Assembly: GCA_030062745.1 (NCBI GenBank)
Contig: CP099848.1
Span: 6,379,685-6,443,684 of the forward strand
DNA: 64,000 nucleotides
Direction of reading: 5' to 3'
From: Capitulum mitella
Lineage: Eukaryota; Arthropoda; Thecostraca; Pollicipedomorpha; Pollicipedidae
The notes below the pieces were generated by a model. That model was not told the DNA's origin. It saw only the letters and a program-made list of their open reading frames with translations, and did not search any database. How positions within the stretch are numbered: position 1 is the stretch's first letter; every line of letters begins with the position of its first letter. The translations under genes and the position numbers were made by a program. Below are positions 11,049 to 23,680 of the stretch, in pieces.

Positions 11049-11606
11049 ACTCGGGCGGTCGTAGCAGAGGAGTGACCTGCTGGTGATGATACAGACCGCA
11101 CCCCGTCTTGCGTGCTGGTCAGACTGAGCGCTGACGCTAACAGCACCAACTTTTCGTTTGATGGTGATCCTAGTGTTTGGATGTCGCCTGGTATAGGCCC
11201 ATTATCGGCGCGGTCTGTCGCTAGTTTAGAATCTGAACGAAATCCCAACTTTCGTCATCACACCGGCTGCACATTGTCACGCTCGGCACCACAGTGCTAT
11301 ATTCTATGGAACTATGCACGGAACACACGTAGGAATCAGACGCAGGAGAACCATTCTGAGGCGCTGCGGCCCGACGCCTCCCTTAAACACTGTATGTTAA
11401 CATTAACTCCGTTGTGTTGAATTTAAAAAAGGACTTAAAATGGCAGGCGCTTCTCCCTTCCCGCCACTTAAATCCGGACGTCCGCACCTTTAATGAACGG
11501 AATGACGAGTTGTTGAAGCTGATTATTAACTTCTCAGAAAAGACAGGGGAAGATCGAAGGGAAAAAGTTGACTTGGCAGCAACTAGCTGCTTCAAATTTG
11601 ACGCAT

Positions 11607-11612
11607 AATAAA
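11607..11612 (+). terminator. Candidate polyadenylation signal of the receptor gene
   Basis: AATAAA lies 559 bases after the stop codon. It is the first canonical signal I noticed downstream. The assignment to this gene is an inference from position. Confidence 0.35.
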
Positions 11613-11945
11613 CAAGATATCCAAAAACAACGCACAATACACAAGTTGACGTTGGGGCAGTGGTATTGGAATCGGACTCATTTTTAGAGGACTGTTTTGC
11701 CGCTAACCAAAGGCTATCTCTCGCTGGATGACACGTGTAGAGTAGGTTGGATGCCAGATACCTAAGCTGGGAGAGCTTTGGGACAGCATCGCGAGTTGCA
11801 GGTGAGCGTCTAGGTGAAGTGAAAGCTTGGGGTTATTCTAGCAAAAAAAAAACTGTTATTTTGTGTCTTGGAATTGAAATGGAATGAAAATGTTGATAGT
11901 TTTGGGTTCTTGCCAAATGGTAAGCTGGTGCATATACGTCACCGG

Positions 11946-11979
11946 GTTGATGGCTGCAGTGAAGTCTGCAGCCATCAAC
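11946..11979. repeat. Perfect 14-bp inverted repeat (hairpin)
   Basis: GTTGATGGCTGCAG and its exact reverse complement are separated by six bases (tgaagt). It is not inside a recognised gene. Confidence 0.85.
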
Positions 11980-13229
11980 ATCAACATCAATGTCAGTGAA
12001 GATGCCTGCAATTGGTATGAATGGATGCAGTCATGTCAGTCACTCATAGGTTTAGAAATGCATCAGTGGTTATTAAGGAACATAGGTGTAAGTATAAAGT
12101 AAGCTTGGGATGCAAGTGCATCCCCAGGTTAAAAACGACATCATGTGTATGGCACAATGATGCCATGGCACTTTTGCATTGCTTGGAAAGAATCTGCTTA
12201 AAATAGCATGTGTAATCCTCAATAATTGTCACTTGTGTCCAGGAGTCTCCTAGCACTGGCATTGTTGCCAGTATGGCATGTTACATGTAATGCCATGCTA
12301 CCACACATTGTGTAGGCAGTTATGATGTTTTTGGAGCTTGTCATGCAAATATTACTGAAAATGTCTTATGTCACATTGTTTTCTTAAAAACAGAGCTAAA
12401 TGAATGCTGACTGTACCATGGCAACATCCAGTCCTGCCTAGACTTTTGTGCAAATGGCACCAAATAGACCTAGCTAAGAAAAATGACCAGCAGAGTTTGG
12501 TAGTGGGATTTAGACTAGGCTTCACAGACTGGAGTATGCCAGTCTAGAATAATGTGTACCTAGAGGTCATGATATACTTTGGTGCAGCAAACTGCACTTG
12601 GGTGTCCATTGTCCATGAAACATGTCCAGCATCCATAGAAATATGTTTGTGTTTTAAAATACAGTACAGATATGAATGAGGATCTGTGTAATCTGTTTAT
12701 CTTACATGTTAATCTTAATAATTCTGTGTAGTATTTAAGGAATTCAATTGTTTTTCTGACATTCTAAAAAAAGGCAAATAAGGCATGTTTGATTTGGGTC
12801 AAATATAACATAATTGGTATGTGTTCTTCATGTTTTGAGGGAAAATAGACTGCAGTATTTTTCTGTTTCCCACAGCTTTGCTATTTCTGAACAGTATTTG
12901 CATATGGTTAAGTGTCTCTGGGATCAAGACTGCACATATCTGTAATGAAATGTGCACCTAAAATATCTTTTACACCAATGCCACTTTGTTGAGGTGTGAC
13001 CTGCTTCTAATATCAATGGTAAACAAATTGTGTGGCACAGGCCAGACCTAACCCTAAGCCCCATGATTTGTTGAGAAATCTAACTTTGCTTTGTCCACAT
13101 TGTGATATTAAGGTGTATCTATATAACCTGGGTTACAGATAAGTATCTCAAGAACTATTAAGCCAAAAGCGCTGGCAGTTTGGGCATTGTTAAAGTGGCA
13201 TGAGATACTGGAAAATTTATTGTGTTTGC

Positions 13230-13410
13230 TGATGTTGAGGGTTTTTGATTGTATTAGAAGACTGCAAATATTTGGCCCCATTTTTTGCTCATCCACAATT
13301 GGAATTTGTTGACTAGGAGTGTCCTGATCTGTGTTTTACACAATTCACAGGCCTACATTAGATCCTGGAATGGAACATTTTTGAAAAAGGAAGATGCAAA
13401 GCTGTGGCAT
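13230..13410. repeat. Old local repeat, partner of 14,240-14,410
   Basis: The blocks gggtttttgattgt, aaatattt, tgctcatcc, gaatttgttgactaggagtg and tggaatggaacatttttgaaaaa recur in the same order about 1 kb downstream at 14,240-14,410 (and at 40,310-40,480 in copy B). Similarity is moderate, so this is an old event, older than the 16.6-kb duplication. Confidence 0.6.
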
Positions 13411-14904
13411 TGCCTGCTTAAATAGGATGAGAAAAACAAAGATTAACTTGCATTGGAAGTAACCTGTGGTGCATACTGTGACTGAAAAAGACAGTAGTTG
13501 TAGCCAAGAGGTTTCCACCTGGCCACTAAACCATTATTTGAAATGCACAGTGTAGATGTTTTCATTTGCTTGTAATGTACATTGACCTGCTCCCTTTTTA
13601 TGTGGGAAGAAGGCACTGGTTTGCCAGCCTATGTTTTTATATATAAGAAATTATTTTGAAAAGAAACAAAATATGCGAAGGAAATTTGCAGTGCACATTG
13701 TGCCATACCACATGTTTTCATCTTTTGCATGAGTTTAGCTGTCATAAGGTATTTCACTGAAGAAGCTTCAAAGATTGCAGTGATTCATTTGTAAGTTTTT
13801 TTTGGTTAATCATGTGCACTTCTGATCTGGTTTCCTGTGCACTCATGGTTTTTGGCCTTAAATGAAAATTATCTTTACCTTTTTTCTAGGCTGAGTACTA
13901 GAGTGCTCAGCCAGTGGCATCCCAGATTGTTGTTCATGAATTTTAATCAGTCTGGCTAATTCTGAGGCAGACATGTTAGTTCATTTGATTAGTGACTTAT
14001 TTTTCTCACACAGATATATTTGCTGGAAAATCAAAAATTAAATTAAATCATATGAACATTCGAATAAAAAGACAGCCTACCAGCTTAGTTGTTGGAAGAA
14101 CAAAAAGACATCTTCCTTGGAATGCCCAAAAAAGGGAAAATTTACCAACTTCAATTTATACTGAAAGACTCACTGCAGTTTGCTGACTGAAGAGTTTTGC
14201 AAAATTTGATACCTAATTCCTTTCTGCAGTGCCTCATATGTGGGTTTTTTGATTGTGTCAGAAGTTGGTAAATATTTCTTCACTTTTATTTGTTCATCCC
14301 CTATCCGGAATTCGGTGACTAGGAATGCTGAGGCCTGTATCTGCCATACTGCACAGACCTATAAACTGGATGAATATAGACTGGAATGAAACATTTTCGA
14401 AAAAAAGAGAAAAAAGAAAAAGAGACTGGATGTTGTATTTACTAACTGAAGAACTTGTAGCCCGTCATGTTCATAAGAAAAAACGGCTATTTTGTGTGGT
14501 AAGATCTTCGCTTGTATGCGATTCTAATGCACCTGTCCCATCGCAGCGAAGGAAGTTACTTATGTCTGTGAGAACCGATCCTGCAACCCACCACCCATAT
14601 CCTTCCCATTTCCCAGCGCCCAAACCATTTTCTGCGAGACGACAACCTCTCACGTTATCGTAAACTAAAAGAACGGCGGCGCGCAAGCGACAGAAGCTGA
14701 CGGCGACGTATTGACGATAAACAGATCCTTTTGAAATGTTCCGGGCCACGCGAGAGCTCTCGCGCTGGCCTCGTATTTGAGCGCCCGGCCCGCAGTTCCA
14801 GTGTCGTGCTCGTCAGTGGCGCCGCTACTGGCCCGGCTGTGGCGTGCGACCGTCCGCGTGCGACCCCCAGCTGAACGACTCGTTCGAAACTAGCCCGAGA
14901 CACC

Positions 14905-16002
14905 ATGCTGAGCACTCTGCTGACATCGGCCAGGTCGGCCTCGCTCGTCTCAAGGTCAGTCGGTGCCCGGGATTGGCGCTGAAGGTCACCGGTCGGCGTC
15001 CGCTGGCCGGCAGCGTCCGAACCGTGTCAGCGACGCTGTTGCCATGCTGTGGGAGAAACGTGTCTCTGTGTATTTACTGTGGATTTGTTGATTGACAGTA
15101 GTTTTATGGGTGTTAGTATGAGCCTTTCTGCTGGGTGTTCGTCTCCTGCACCGGAAAAAGGGGCGTGCATGCATGATGTAACACCCGGTCGTAGAAAGGT
15201 GTATGAATCCCTACGGAAGGCAGGTTATCGCTGTTTTGTATTCTACCGTTCACTGACGTGGGCAGCGTCATCTCATAAACCGTTATGTCTCGACGGAAAT
15301 AAGTGATGTGCAAGTGAGGAAATGGTAGACATTTATTTTAAGCATACCTAAGCATTTACTGCCATTCGTTTCTGGTCACAGCAATGGGACTGCGTTTGAA
15401 TGTTTATATTCCCAGTATTGTTTGGGTTTGGAATGACTGCATGGTTTAGACCTAGTTCTGAAGTCGACGCCTTTTTCCTAATACGCCGTTAATGTGTGAA
15501 GTAACGCGATGTCTACGATCGTTGCCTTTCTGACGATGCATATGGTGCACATTAGGGGTGCACACACAGCAGTCACATTGCTCGGAAAGGTTTGCCTGGA
15601 TTTTGCTTTACGGTGAAACCCCGTGCTTATTTAAGCCTTTGTAGCCCCATATGTACTCAACGTGCAGCTGCAGGTGATGGCTGGTGTTGTGCTCAAAACT
15701 TAACTTGCCGTTGAAGACATTGCGGGAGCGATTGGTATGATTCTTTATCAGCCGGCTGCTAGCCGACGTGTGGCCATATGTGCAGTAAACATGACCTAAC
15801 GTCTCTATTTACAAATGTGACACTATTGCCTCCGGTGGACGACACTCCGGCGCAGTGGTTTCAGCCGTTGCTGGACTCGCGTCTCTCTGTCGTCTGTGAC
15901 GCGTCTCACGTCTCCCTCTCCACGGTTGTCTCGGCTGACCTTCGCCCGGTGCCGGCAGCGCTGTCCGGGCGTCCCCCTGCCTGGCTCGACAGCTGAGCAG
16001 CG

Positions 16003-16039
<37 letters not shown>

Positions 16040-19000
16040 ACGTGAGGAGGGGCGCCGGCGCGCCGCCGCCCGGCTGGCCGCCCTGGGCGGCGGCGCCGCG
16101 CTGCTCGGCGTCGGCGCGTGGCTGGCGCACGAGCGGCGTCCGCTGGCGGCGGCCCGCGCGCCAGCGCCGGCCTACGGCGAGCGGCGCAGCGACCTGCCCA
16201 CCTTCTCCATGGACGAGGTGTCGCGGCACGCCGACCTCGAGAGCCGCGTCTGGCTCACCTACAACCAGGGCGTGTACGACGTCACCGACTTCGTCAAGAA
16301 GCACCCCGGTACGGCGCCGGGGCCGGCCGGCCTGGCGCGGCTCCGGCGGGCGGCGGCGATCCGGCCGCGGCGCGCTGGCCGGAGCGGTGGCGTGCCGTTC
16401 GTGTCGTGTAATCCGTTTGGCCGTCGCCCTTGGCATTCGCTTATGCCAGCGCCCGAGAACCGTATCCGGTATATGAAGCATGCCGTGCGGGGTTGCTGCC
16501 GGGGTTTCATCAGCCCGCCGCCCGGCTGCACAGCGCTTCCGGCCGCTGTGCTGCCGTTGTGCAGACTGCAGTTCTGAACGCTTACGTCCCGTGCAGCGTT
16601 CTGGCTGCGTCCCAGCGGCTGCTGACCTCTGGCCGCGCTGCCTTCAGGTGGAAGCTCCATCATGATGGGCGCCGGGGGCTCGGCCGACCCGTTCTGGGAC
16701 CTCTACGCCGTCCACAAGCAGGAGCACGTGCTGAAGCTGCTGGAACAGTACCGCATCGGTGAGCTCTGCGCGGTGCGTCTGCCACTCCCCCCCACTCGAT
16801 GCTGATCTCTGGATTTCCTGGAAATAATAAGGTTGGCGAAAAACACAAGGACGGCAAGGCTGCCTCTGCGTGACACAGTTTACCCTCAATCGTCAGTGCT
16901 TGCTCGGCCTTGTTCATTGTTGGTCAGCCGGAGAAGCAGACGAAGCCGGCAGTGCTTGTGGAGGACGCCGCTGGGCGGTGCTGCTGTCGGTAGAAGTAAT
17001 CCTGCAGCTGTGCAAACTTTTCCTGACGGGGAGGTCAGCGCTTCCGTCGATTGTTGGTGTTAGCCCGTGTGCATTCAGGGTCCGTCGCTGTGTGCGCTCG
17101 GTGTTGGTGTTTGCTGGAGGTGCGTGAATCAGTTGTGTGCATCACTACTCAGTACTGTCCAGCGCGGGATCGCGCCGTGGACAGTCACGAGGGTGTTAGG
17201 TTATTCGTCTGCACGTCACTGCGGTCCGCATGGGAGTCTGAGAAAAAACACCATTAAGTGTCGAAAGTTCGGCCTTCAAAGTCCAGTAGATCGTAAATTA
17301 ATGAAGATCGATGCAAAGGGTACATCCATTGGTTTTCCTGCTCCTCCTCGGAGTACGCCGCTGTCTCAGTCTGCCCGCCGACGTCTCCCAGGCGTCCGGC
17401 TGCTGACGGCGCCGCGTCTCCCCCTCAGGCAACGTGCGGTCGGACGAGGTGGGCTCGCACCGCGCCGGCATGACGGACGACCCGTGGGCGGCCGAGCCGC
17501 GCCGTCACCCGGCCCTCCGGCCCAGCTCGCGCACGCCCTTCAACGCCGAGCCGCCGCCGGCGCTGCTCGCGGACAACTTCCTCACGCCCAAGTGAGCCGG
17601 CCGGCCGGACCTGGGGGCGCACCGCGCGGCGGGGTTGGCTGGGCGTGGCCCGGCAGTCGGAGTCTGCTGAGTCGTCGGGGCCGTCTGTTGTGGTGCCTTC
17701 TGGTCTGTTCGGATGTGCACTGTGCGATGAGAAATTGCGCGATTGGAAATGTTAGGGTCCAGGTAGTTAAAAATTTCAAGCTCTTTAATTTAGTTGCGGC
17801 AGGAAAATCCGTCAAAATATGTTACTGAATTATAGTGTTGACATGGGGACGATTTAGTTCGCGCTTTATGCATGCTCGGTGATTTTTTTAAATATTGTTC
17901 CTCTTGTGCAGCATTCGTGGCTAAGAAGCATTTGCTACAGTGGTTGCACTTACGAAGACGTCGTTTGCGTGTTTTAGTGCCATGTTGTGGAGAAAGTGTG
18001 GTGCTTTAATTTTCTTGCGTGCAGACGTGCAGACGCCTCGTCGATGTTAAGTGCATTCAGTAATCGATTGGATCGTTCATCAGCGGACGCCTTCTGTACC
18101 GCCATGGACCGTTCACCGGAGCTTATGTCACTGGAGCCAGGCCGAGCCCGGCCGAGCGCCGATCTGTTCATACCGAGTCCAGCTGAGCGCCGATCTGTTC
18201 ATACCGAGTCCAGCTGAGCGCCGATCTGTTCATACCGAGTCCAGCTGAGCGCCGGTCTGTCCATACCGAGCCCTGTCGAGCGCTGGTCTGTTCGGGCTGA
18301 ACTGTCTGGGCCTGTGTTTGACCAGACCGGCGGCTGTTGCAGCGACCTGTTCTACGTGCGCAACCACCTGCCGGTACCGGTGGTGGACGAGGCTGCCTAC
18401 GAGCTGGAGGTGGACGGCGTGGGCGTGCGCGGTCTGACGCTCAGCCTGGACCAGCTGAAGAAGGACTTTGAGCCGGTCACCGTCACTGCGACGGTCATGT
18501 GCGCCGGTCAGTGCCTCTGTCGACTCGACACGGTGTCGCCGTTGTGTCGACACGGTGTCGCTGTTTCGTCACGGTGTCGCTGCTCTCTCGACACTGTGTC
18601 TCCGCTCGCGACAACCGCCTCCTCACGGTCGGTCATCGGCTTCGACACCACGCGTCCGTCATAACGACGACTCCGTCACGGCCGTCACACCGAGAACCAT
18701 GTCACGCACGTCACGCCGAACGCCCTGCCACGCCGTCACACAGACCACCCTGCCGCGTCCGACCGCCCTGTCACTCCGTCACGCTGACGGCTCTGTCACG
18801 TCCGTCACGCCGGCCTGTCAGTCTCGAGCCTTGTGACTGTGACGCGCTGGCTGGCCTGTGACTGTGGCCGCCGGCCGCCGGTCGCCACTCTGTGAGGCTC
18901 GTCGGTTCGTCGGCTCGAGGCGCGGCTAGCCAGCCGCTGGACGGGCTGGCGGCCGGCGGCGGCCGCCCGGCTGGCGCCCGGTAGCCGCTGCCCGGCAGGC

Positions 19001-21387
19001 GACTGACGGCCGCGGCCCGGCAGGCGACTGACGGCCGCTGTCCGGCAGGTAACCGGCGGAGCGAGATGTCGGCCGTGAAGAGCGTGCGCGGCCTCTCCTG
19101 GGGTCACGCGGCCGTGGGTAACGCGACCTGGACGGGCGCCCGGCTCACGGACGTGCTGCGCGCCGCGGGATACGACCTGAACAACGCGGCCGGTAAACAT
19201 GTCTGCGTGAGTACCCGCCGGGCGCCGAGAGAGGGATGGCGGGCTTCGCCACGGCGTGCGGAGCGGTTAGAGGGGGAAGGGGAGCGTTGTTTTTGTGTTT
19301 TTCCGCCACTCTGTGCGAAACATGCTGGAAGTCATGTGCTGTCATTGCAGGCCTTGGTCCTAGTCTTAGTTTTTCTTTGGGATTCTTTGTCGTGTCAGTC
19401 TGCTTGTCAGCCCCGCTTTGATGTATTTTTTGATGAGCTTCTCGCCTATCTGCAGTGAAGAAATCAGCGTTTACTGCTTATGTGTTGTAGGTAAAAGTGG
19501 CATTGCTGTGGTCTTGTAGCGTGTACTACTGATAAGCTGGGGAGAGCAATATCCCGCAATGCTAACACGTGCCGTTACCAGCTCCCGTGAGATAAATCCT
19601 CGCATCCCCTGCTGCCTCTTCCTCCCGAAGCGCTAGAAACAGTGCCCCATTCATTCCCCGTTCCTCCCGGCTCCTCCAGCTCCCACCGGTCCTCGGTCCC
19701 GACTCCGCCTCCAGCGCGCGCCCCGCCCGCCTGACCGTCCGCTGTCGGGGCCGGCAGTTTGAGGGTCTCGACACGGACCCGTCCAACACGCCGTACGGCG
19801 CCTCGGTGCCGCTGCAGACGGCGCTGGACCCGCGCCGCGACGTGATCCTGGCGTACGCCATGAACGGCCAGCCGCTCAGCCGCGACCACGGCTTCCCGGT
19901 GCGCGTCGTCGTGCCCGGCGTGGTCGGCGCCAGGAACGTCAAGTGGCTCAGTGAGTGGCGGCCGGCCGGCGGCGCCTGCGGCGTGGCGGCGGGCGTCGGA
20001 CCGTCTTCTGGTGCGGTCGTCGGGGGCGGCGAGTGCCCGTAGTGAGCCAGGTGTGGGTGTGAGGGGGTGTGTCGTTGTTGTCGCATGAGCCGGCAGGGGT
20101 GTTTTCGTTGTCCCAGCTTGGGACCGGGATTGGAGACTGTCCAGTGGCGCATGTCTGCGTCTTGTCCTCCGCCTCCACCTTCGTTTCGATGCTTCTGAGT
20201 TGCTCTGGGACATGCAACTCACAGTGATGTGATGGCGTCGCCGTGGCGTGCTCCATTTGTCCAGGTGCGGTCTACAGACCAGTCCTCTGTAGACTGCAGA
20301 CTTTAGACTGTGGACTAGACTGTAGACTGACACTTTGCCCCCGGCCGGTGGGCGGCCGCTGACCAGACGGCTGTCGCCGCCAGGCCACATCACCGTCTCG
20401 GACGAGGAGTCCACCTCGCACTGGCAGCGCAGCGACTACAAGGGCTTCAACCCGTCCGTCGACTGGGACAATGTCGACTTCAGCAAGTCGCCCGCCATCC
20501 AGGACCTGCCCGTGAACTCGGCCATCTGCTGGCCGGGAAGCGGCGACACGGTCAAGGTCAAGGACGGCACCATCTCCGTCAAAGGTGAGGTCATGGTCGC
20601 ACCCTGGATCAGGTGACCCTTTGGAGACGAGTCAGAGTCGTACATGGGGTTATCGCGTAATGGTTAAGGAGACGGGTGCACAGGTAGGCTCTTCATCAAG
20701 CAACGTTCCTGGGCGACCAAGTTGGAGATGATCGTCGCCTTGAATCGAATGCAGATCTGTATAACGTTGGTTTGTTCTCAGTGAATCATGTCTGGTTTTC
20801 ACATATTTATGATTCATAAATTGTCAGCAAAGACGGCACTGATCGTATACCATCCGACGGAAATCACAAATCCACGCGGCACCAACAGGGCAAATGGGTC
20901 GAGAGCCCCCATTCTCTGGCCTTTTACATTGGATCTCCTTGATCACCGTACTCCTAACCTCAGCGAGCGCGCCTGACGGTCGTCGTCTGCCCCGCCCCGG
21001 GCCCTCTCTGGCGCCGCCGGTATCTGTCGGCCCACGACTTGGAGCCCCCGAGCCAGCTGACCCCCCTCCCCCCCGACAGGGTACGCCTGGAGCGGCGGCG
21101 GCCAGCGCGTGGTGCGCGTGGACGTGTCGGCCGACGGCGGCGCCACCTGGCACGAGGCGCGCCTGGACGCCGCCGAGCGGGAGGCACCGGCCGGCCGCTG
21201 CTGGTCCTGGAGCCTGTGGTCGGCGCGCGTGCCCGTGCCGGCCGGCGCCGACGCGGCCCAGCTCTGGGTCAAGGCCACCGACGCCAGCTACAACACGCAG
21301 CCCGAGTCGTTCAAGAACATCTGGAACCTGCGCGGCGTGCTGAGCAACGCCTACCACCGGGTGGACGTCAAGCTGAAGCGGCTGTAA
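14905..21387 (+). CDS. SUOX: Sulfite oxidase, mitochondrial, copy A (nine exons, 551 aa)
   Basis: Oxidises sulfite to sulfate in the mitochondrial intermembrane space and passes electrons to cytochrome c; last step of sulfur amino acid breakdown. Exons: 14905-14954, 16001-16308, 16648-16758, 17429-17591, 18343-18506, 19049-19206, 19758-19950, 20384-20584, 21080-21387. All have GT-AG borders and compatible phases. Residues 1-17 ([16 protein letters not shown]) look like a mitochondrial presequence. Poly-Gly is at 19-30 and a hydrophobic segment at about 42-59. The cytochrome b5 domain is at about 82-157 with heme ligands H118 (KKHPGG) and H142 (YAVHKQEHV), 24 residues apart as in the family. 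The molybdopterin domain has R217 (VRNHLPVP) and the molybdenum-ligand Cys C264 ([10 protein letters not shown]). The dimerisation domain at about 390-551 ends in [14 protein letters not shown]. Length is close to the vertebrate enzyme (about 545 aa). The gene appears intact. Confidence 0.96.
16005..16037 (+). repeat. (GGC)11 microsatellite coding poly-Gly in sulfite oxidase copy A
   Basis: Eleven GGC codons followed by GGA lie immediately after the exon 2 acceptor. Copy B has nine GGC codons and also lacks the preceding GAC, so the proteins differ by three residues here. The tract lies between presequence and hydrophobic segment, outside the catalytic domains. Confidence 0.9.
18154..18300 (+). 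repeat. 31-bp minisatellite in sulfite oxidase intron 4, five units
   Basis: Units starting gagcgccgatctgttcatac begin at 18154, 18185, 18216, 18247 and 18278, exactly 31 bases apart. Copy B has only three units (44220, 44251, 44282), so the array has changed length since the copies separated. Confidence 0.9.
18520..18835 (+). repeat. Degenerate GTCAC/GTGTCG-rich simple repeat in intron 5
   Basis: Many gtgtcg words (to about 18,600) and then cgtcac words (18,650-18,835) recur at irregular short spacing. They create long but meaningless ORFs in several frames. The same tract is in copy B, slightly shorter. Confidence 0.6.
20643..20720 (+). other. tRNA-like box A in intron 8, possible old SINE
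   Basis: The words tatcgcgtaatggttaagga resemble the D-arm and box A of a tRNA. I cannot fold a full cloverleaf or find a clear box B, so this is at most a relic of a tRNA-derived element. Copy B has the same sequence with one change in the box. Confidence 0.25.
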
Positions 21388-21814
21388 CGCCCTGAACGGC
21401 GGCGACCGTTGGCGGCGGCGGCCTCAGAGGCTCTCTGCGGACAGGAAAGTAGGGGGTTAGCTGGATGGATCAGTCAGGTAGGAGTCAGTTCGCTGATGGT
21501 ATTGGGATCAAGTCGGCCGGTAGTTTGGCGTATATTCGGTCGGTGTGCCATACGGCGTACAGCGTTGCTGTGCCATTATTAAGGCCGGATGTAGACGTGA
21601 CGTCACACGGGGCTCGGCCGCCGGACGGCACGGACACCGGGCTGGGAGGACTGACGAACTGGACCGCGTGTCGACTGTGAACAACAGGCAGCGTGCTTAC
21701 CACTAGTCTGCTGTTGACGGACAGGATCTACGTCACTCTTGTCATGAGAAAACAGCAGCTTGACAGGCAGGATGTCTGCCATGAGTTCTTTTGATATGCA
21801 TGGTCTTTGCCACG

Positions 21815-22080
21815 CTTTTCCCCAGACGCCACGGTCGCCAAGCGTTCTCTCTTCGCTTGGATGCTGGGTTGCCAAGCGTCATTTTTAGACGCGGGGTCAC
21901 CAAGTCGCCAACCATCCTGTCTTCAGACGCGGGGTCGCCAAGCACCCTGTCTTGAACGCGGGGTTGCCAAGCGTCCCCTCTAGACGTGGGTCGCCAAGCG
22001 TCCTGTCTTTAAACGCGGGGTCGCCAAGCACCCTGTCTTTAGACGCGGGGTCGCTAAGCGTCCCCTCCGTAGACGGCTGG
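21815..22080 (+). repeat. About 33-bp minisatellite downstream of sulfite oxidase copy A
   Basis: About eight imperfect units with the core gacgcggggtcgccaag and spacers such as caccctgtcttta or cgtcccctctagac follow the 3' flank of the gene. Unit number appears the same in copy B. Confidence 0.85.
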
Positions 22081-23680
22081 TAAATTTCGCGCTGCTGTTG
22101 TGATAACCTGTATGTCCGTTTGAATCAGCCGAGTGCCGCCGCTGCCACTACTCTCAGAGGGCCGACTATCCTGCAGTGGTTGTTGAACAGCCGCTGGTGT
22201 TTGGTTATCGCCGACCGTCGATTAGCAGGTGGCGCGGGGCGAAGCGTGCCCTCCCCCCGCCCAGGAAGGTCGCCGGTGTGTTGTCATCTGTGGTCGGCCC
22301 GAGATCGTAGTCCTCGGTGCGGCGATGCGTCTGTGACGTGCGAAGTCGGCTGGAGACTGGGGAAGGCTGTGGCCTGTTGTGAGCGGGGTGTAAATGTGTT
22401 GCCGTGCCAAGCTTTGCAGCAAAAACAAAGGCAAACTCCATCCTTTCGCGATCGCTTGCCTCCGTAGGAAAGATCATGATCGCAGTGAGAACTTTTCGTT
22501 TGTTGGTTTGCGAGATTATTGCGAGAAGTTAGTAAAAGACCTTGCTTTGTTTTTGACATAAGATTTGTTTGTTATGTAAAAAAGTAAATGCAGTTATAGT
22601 GAGGCTACCCATGCAATAATTTTGTCACGTGTTAATTACATTTTGTTACCTTTCATGCTTCTCTTAAAATCTAGTTTACCATGGATGGGGGTTGTACATA
22701 CATGTGAAGTAATGTGATAGTGGGGTTGCGATATGAGACTGCCATATGTACTGTTTGGACTGATTTCAGGGGAATAACAGGTGCTGGGTAAGTAAACATT
22801 TCCGAGGTGGCTGTCGTTAATTTGTATATGTTACGCGTTGTTGTTAAGGGTACACTAACTGTACACTAACTACAGGATACACCACTAACCACGTTTGACT
22901 GTGAAATGCTGAAATGTTTGTTGTATTCTAATATAGTGTAGTAATGTAGACTTTGAAGTTTTGGTTATACTGGTGTTACTGGTGAGGACGGAACAGGACA
23001 AAATGTCGAGTGAAAAGTATTAAAACCAATAGCCAGGCACAAAATACCGAATAAATTGAATAGGAGAGATGAATATCATTGTACGTGGGCAAAACGCACA
23101 CGAGGGTTGAATATTGCAAATGCAGAATTATATGGCGAAACATGATGAAAGGTACCTCAAGGTATCCCGTGCGGAATATCGAACAGGATAAACACTGATA
23201 TGCTACGATTTAAATGCATGTGATGTGTGCAGAGAGCCAACATATCAACGTCTCGGATGACACCACCAGTTCAGATTTTCAAGGCCCCTGCGATCGGTGC
23301 GCGCACCGCCATCGTTCTGTCAGAGACGCTAAGGTCGTTACAACGAAGCATTAACCCGCCCCCTTCACTATGAGAACACCTCCGACGGAAAACCGCCAGG
23401 GGGTTGAACGCGACCAGTGCCATCTATTGATTGGCGCCGAAAGCTGAGGTCTCTGCACCTGAGTTTTGTACATTGACTTCATGTGTATGTCTTTATGTCC
23501 GATGTCATTTTCGCAACAAATGAATAAATAAAATGGTTGTCGCGGAAGAAATCGGAGAGGTTACTGACAACCAGTCGTGGGGGTTTTCTTCAGTCAACTT
23601 GCAGACGGCGTAGCAGCCCGTTAACGTACTCGGGCAGTTTGACGTAGAGGTCCGGCCGGCGGCCGCAGCCTATTGAGTCA
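22081..23680. other. 3' flank of sulfite oxidase copy A, no gene recognised
   Basis: AT-rich from about 22,480. The first AATAAA I noticed downstream of the stop is at 23,050-23,055 and another cluster is at about 23,518-23,530. Either could end the sulfite oxidase transcript, but both are more than 1.6 kb from the stop codon. A local doubled word (tacactaac) near 22,850 has a different length in copy B. Confidence 0.4.

Larger units (their letters stand above)
11049..13450. other. No gene recognised; AT-rich intergenic DNA
   Basis: Between the receptor gene and the duplicated segment composition drops to AT-rich from about 11,800. It holds a perfect hairpin (see 11,946-11,979), and its last part resembles sequence inside the duplicated segment (see 13,230-13,410). 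No coding exon is visible. Confidence 0.5.

Noticed and set aside
9935-11086. 383-aa plus-strand ORF overlapping the receptor in another frame
   Set aside because: Ala/Arg/Gly-rich product of codon bias, with no recognisable features.
17067-17828. 253-aa plus-strand ORF across sulfite oxidase intron 3 and exon 4 (also 43,131-43,892)
   Set aside because: It crosses the exon in the wrong frame and has no domain. The spliced sulfite oxidase model accounts for the coding signal.
19575-20414. 279-aa minus-strand ORF opposite sulfite oxidase exons 7-8 (also the 231-aa ORF at 45,541-46,236)
   Set aside because: Low-complexity Arg/Pro/Ala/His product of GC-rich DNA, broken differently in the two copies.
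20643-20720. A functional tRNA gene in intron 8 of sulfite oxidase
   Set aside because: Only the D-arm-like word is present. I could not find a matching acceptor stem, anticodon arm or box B.
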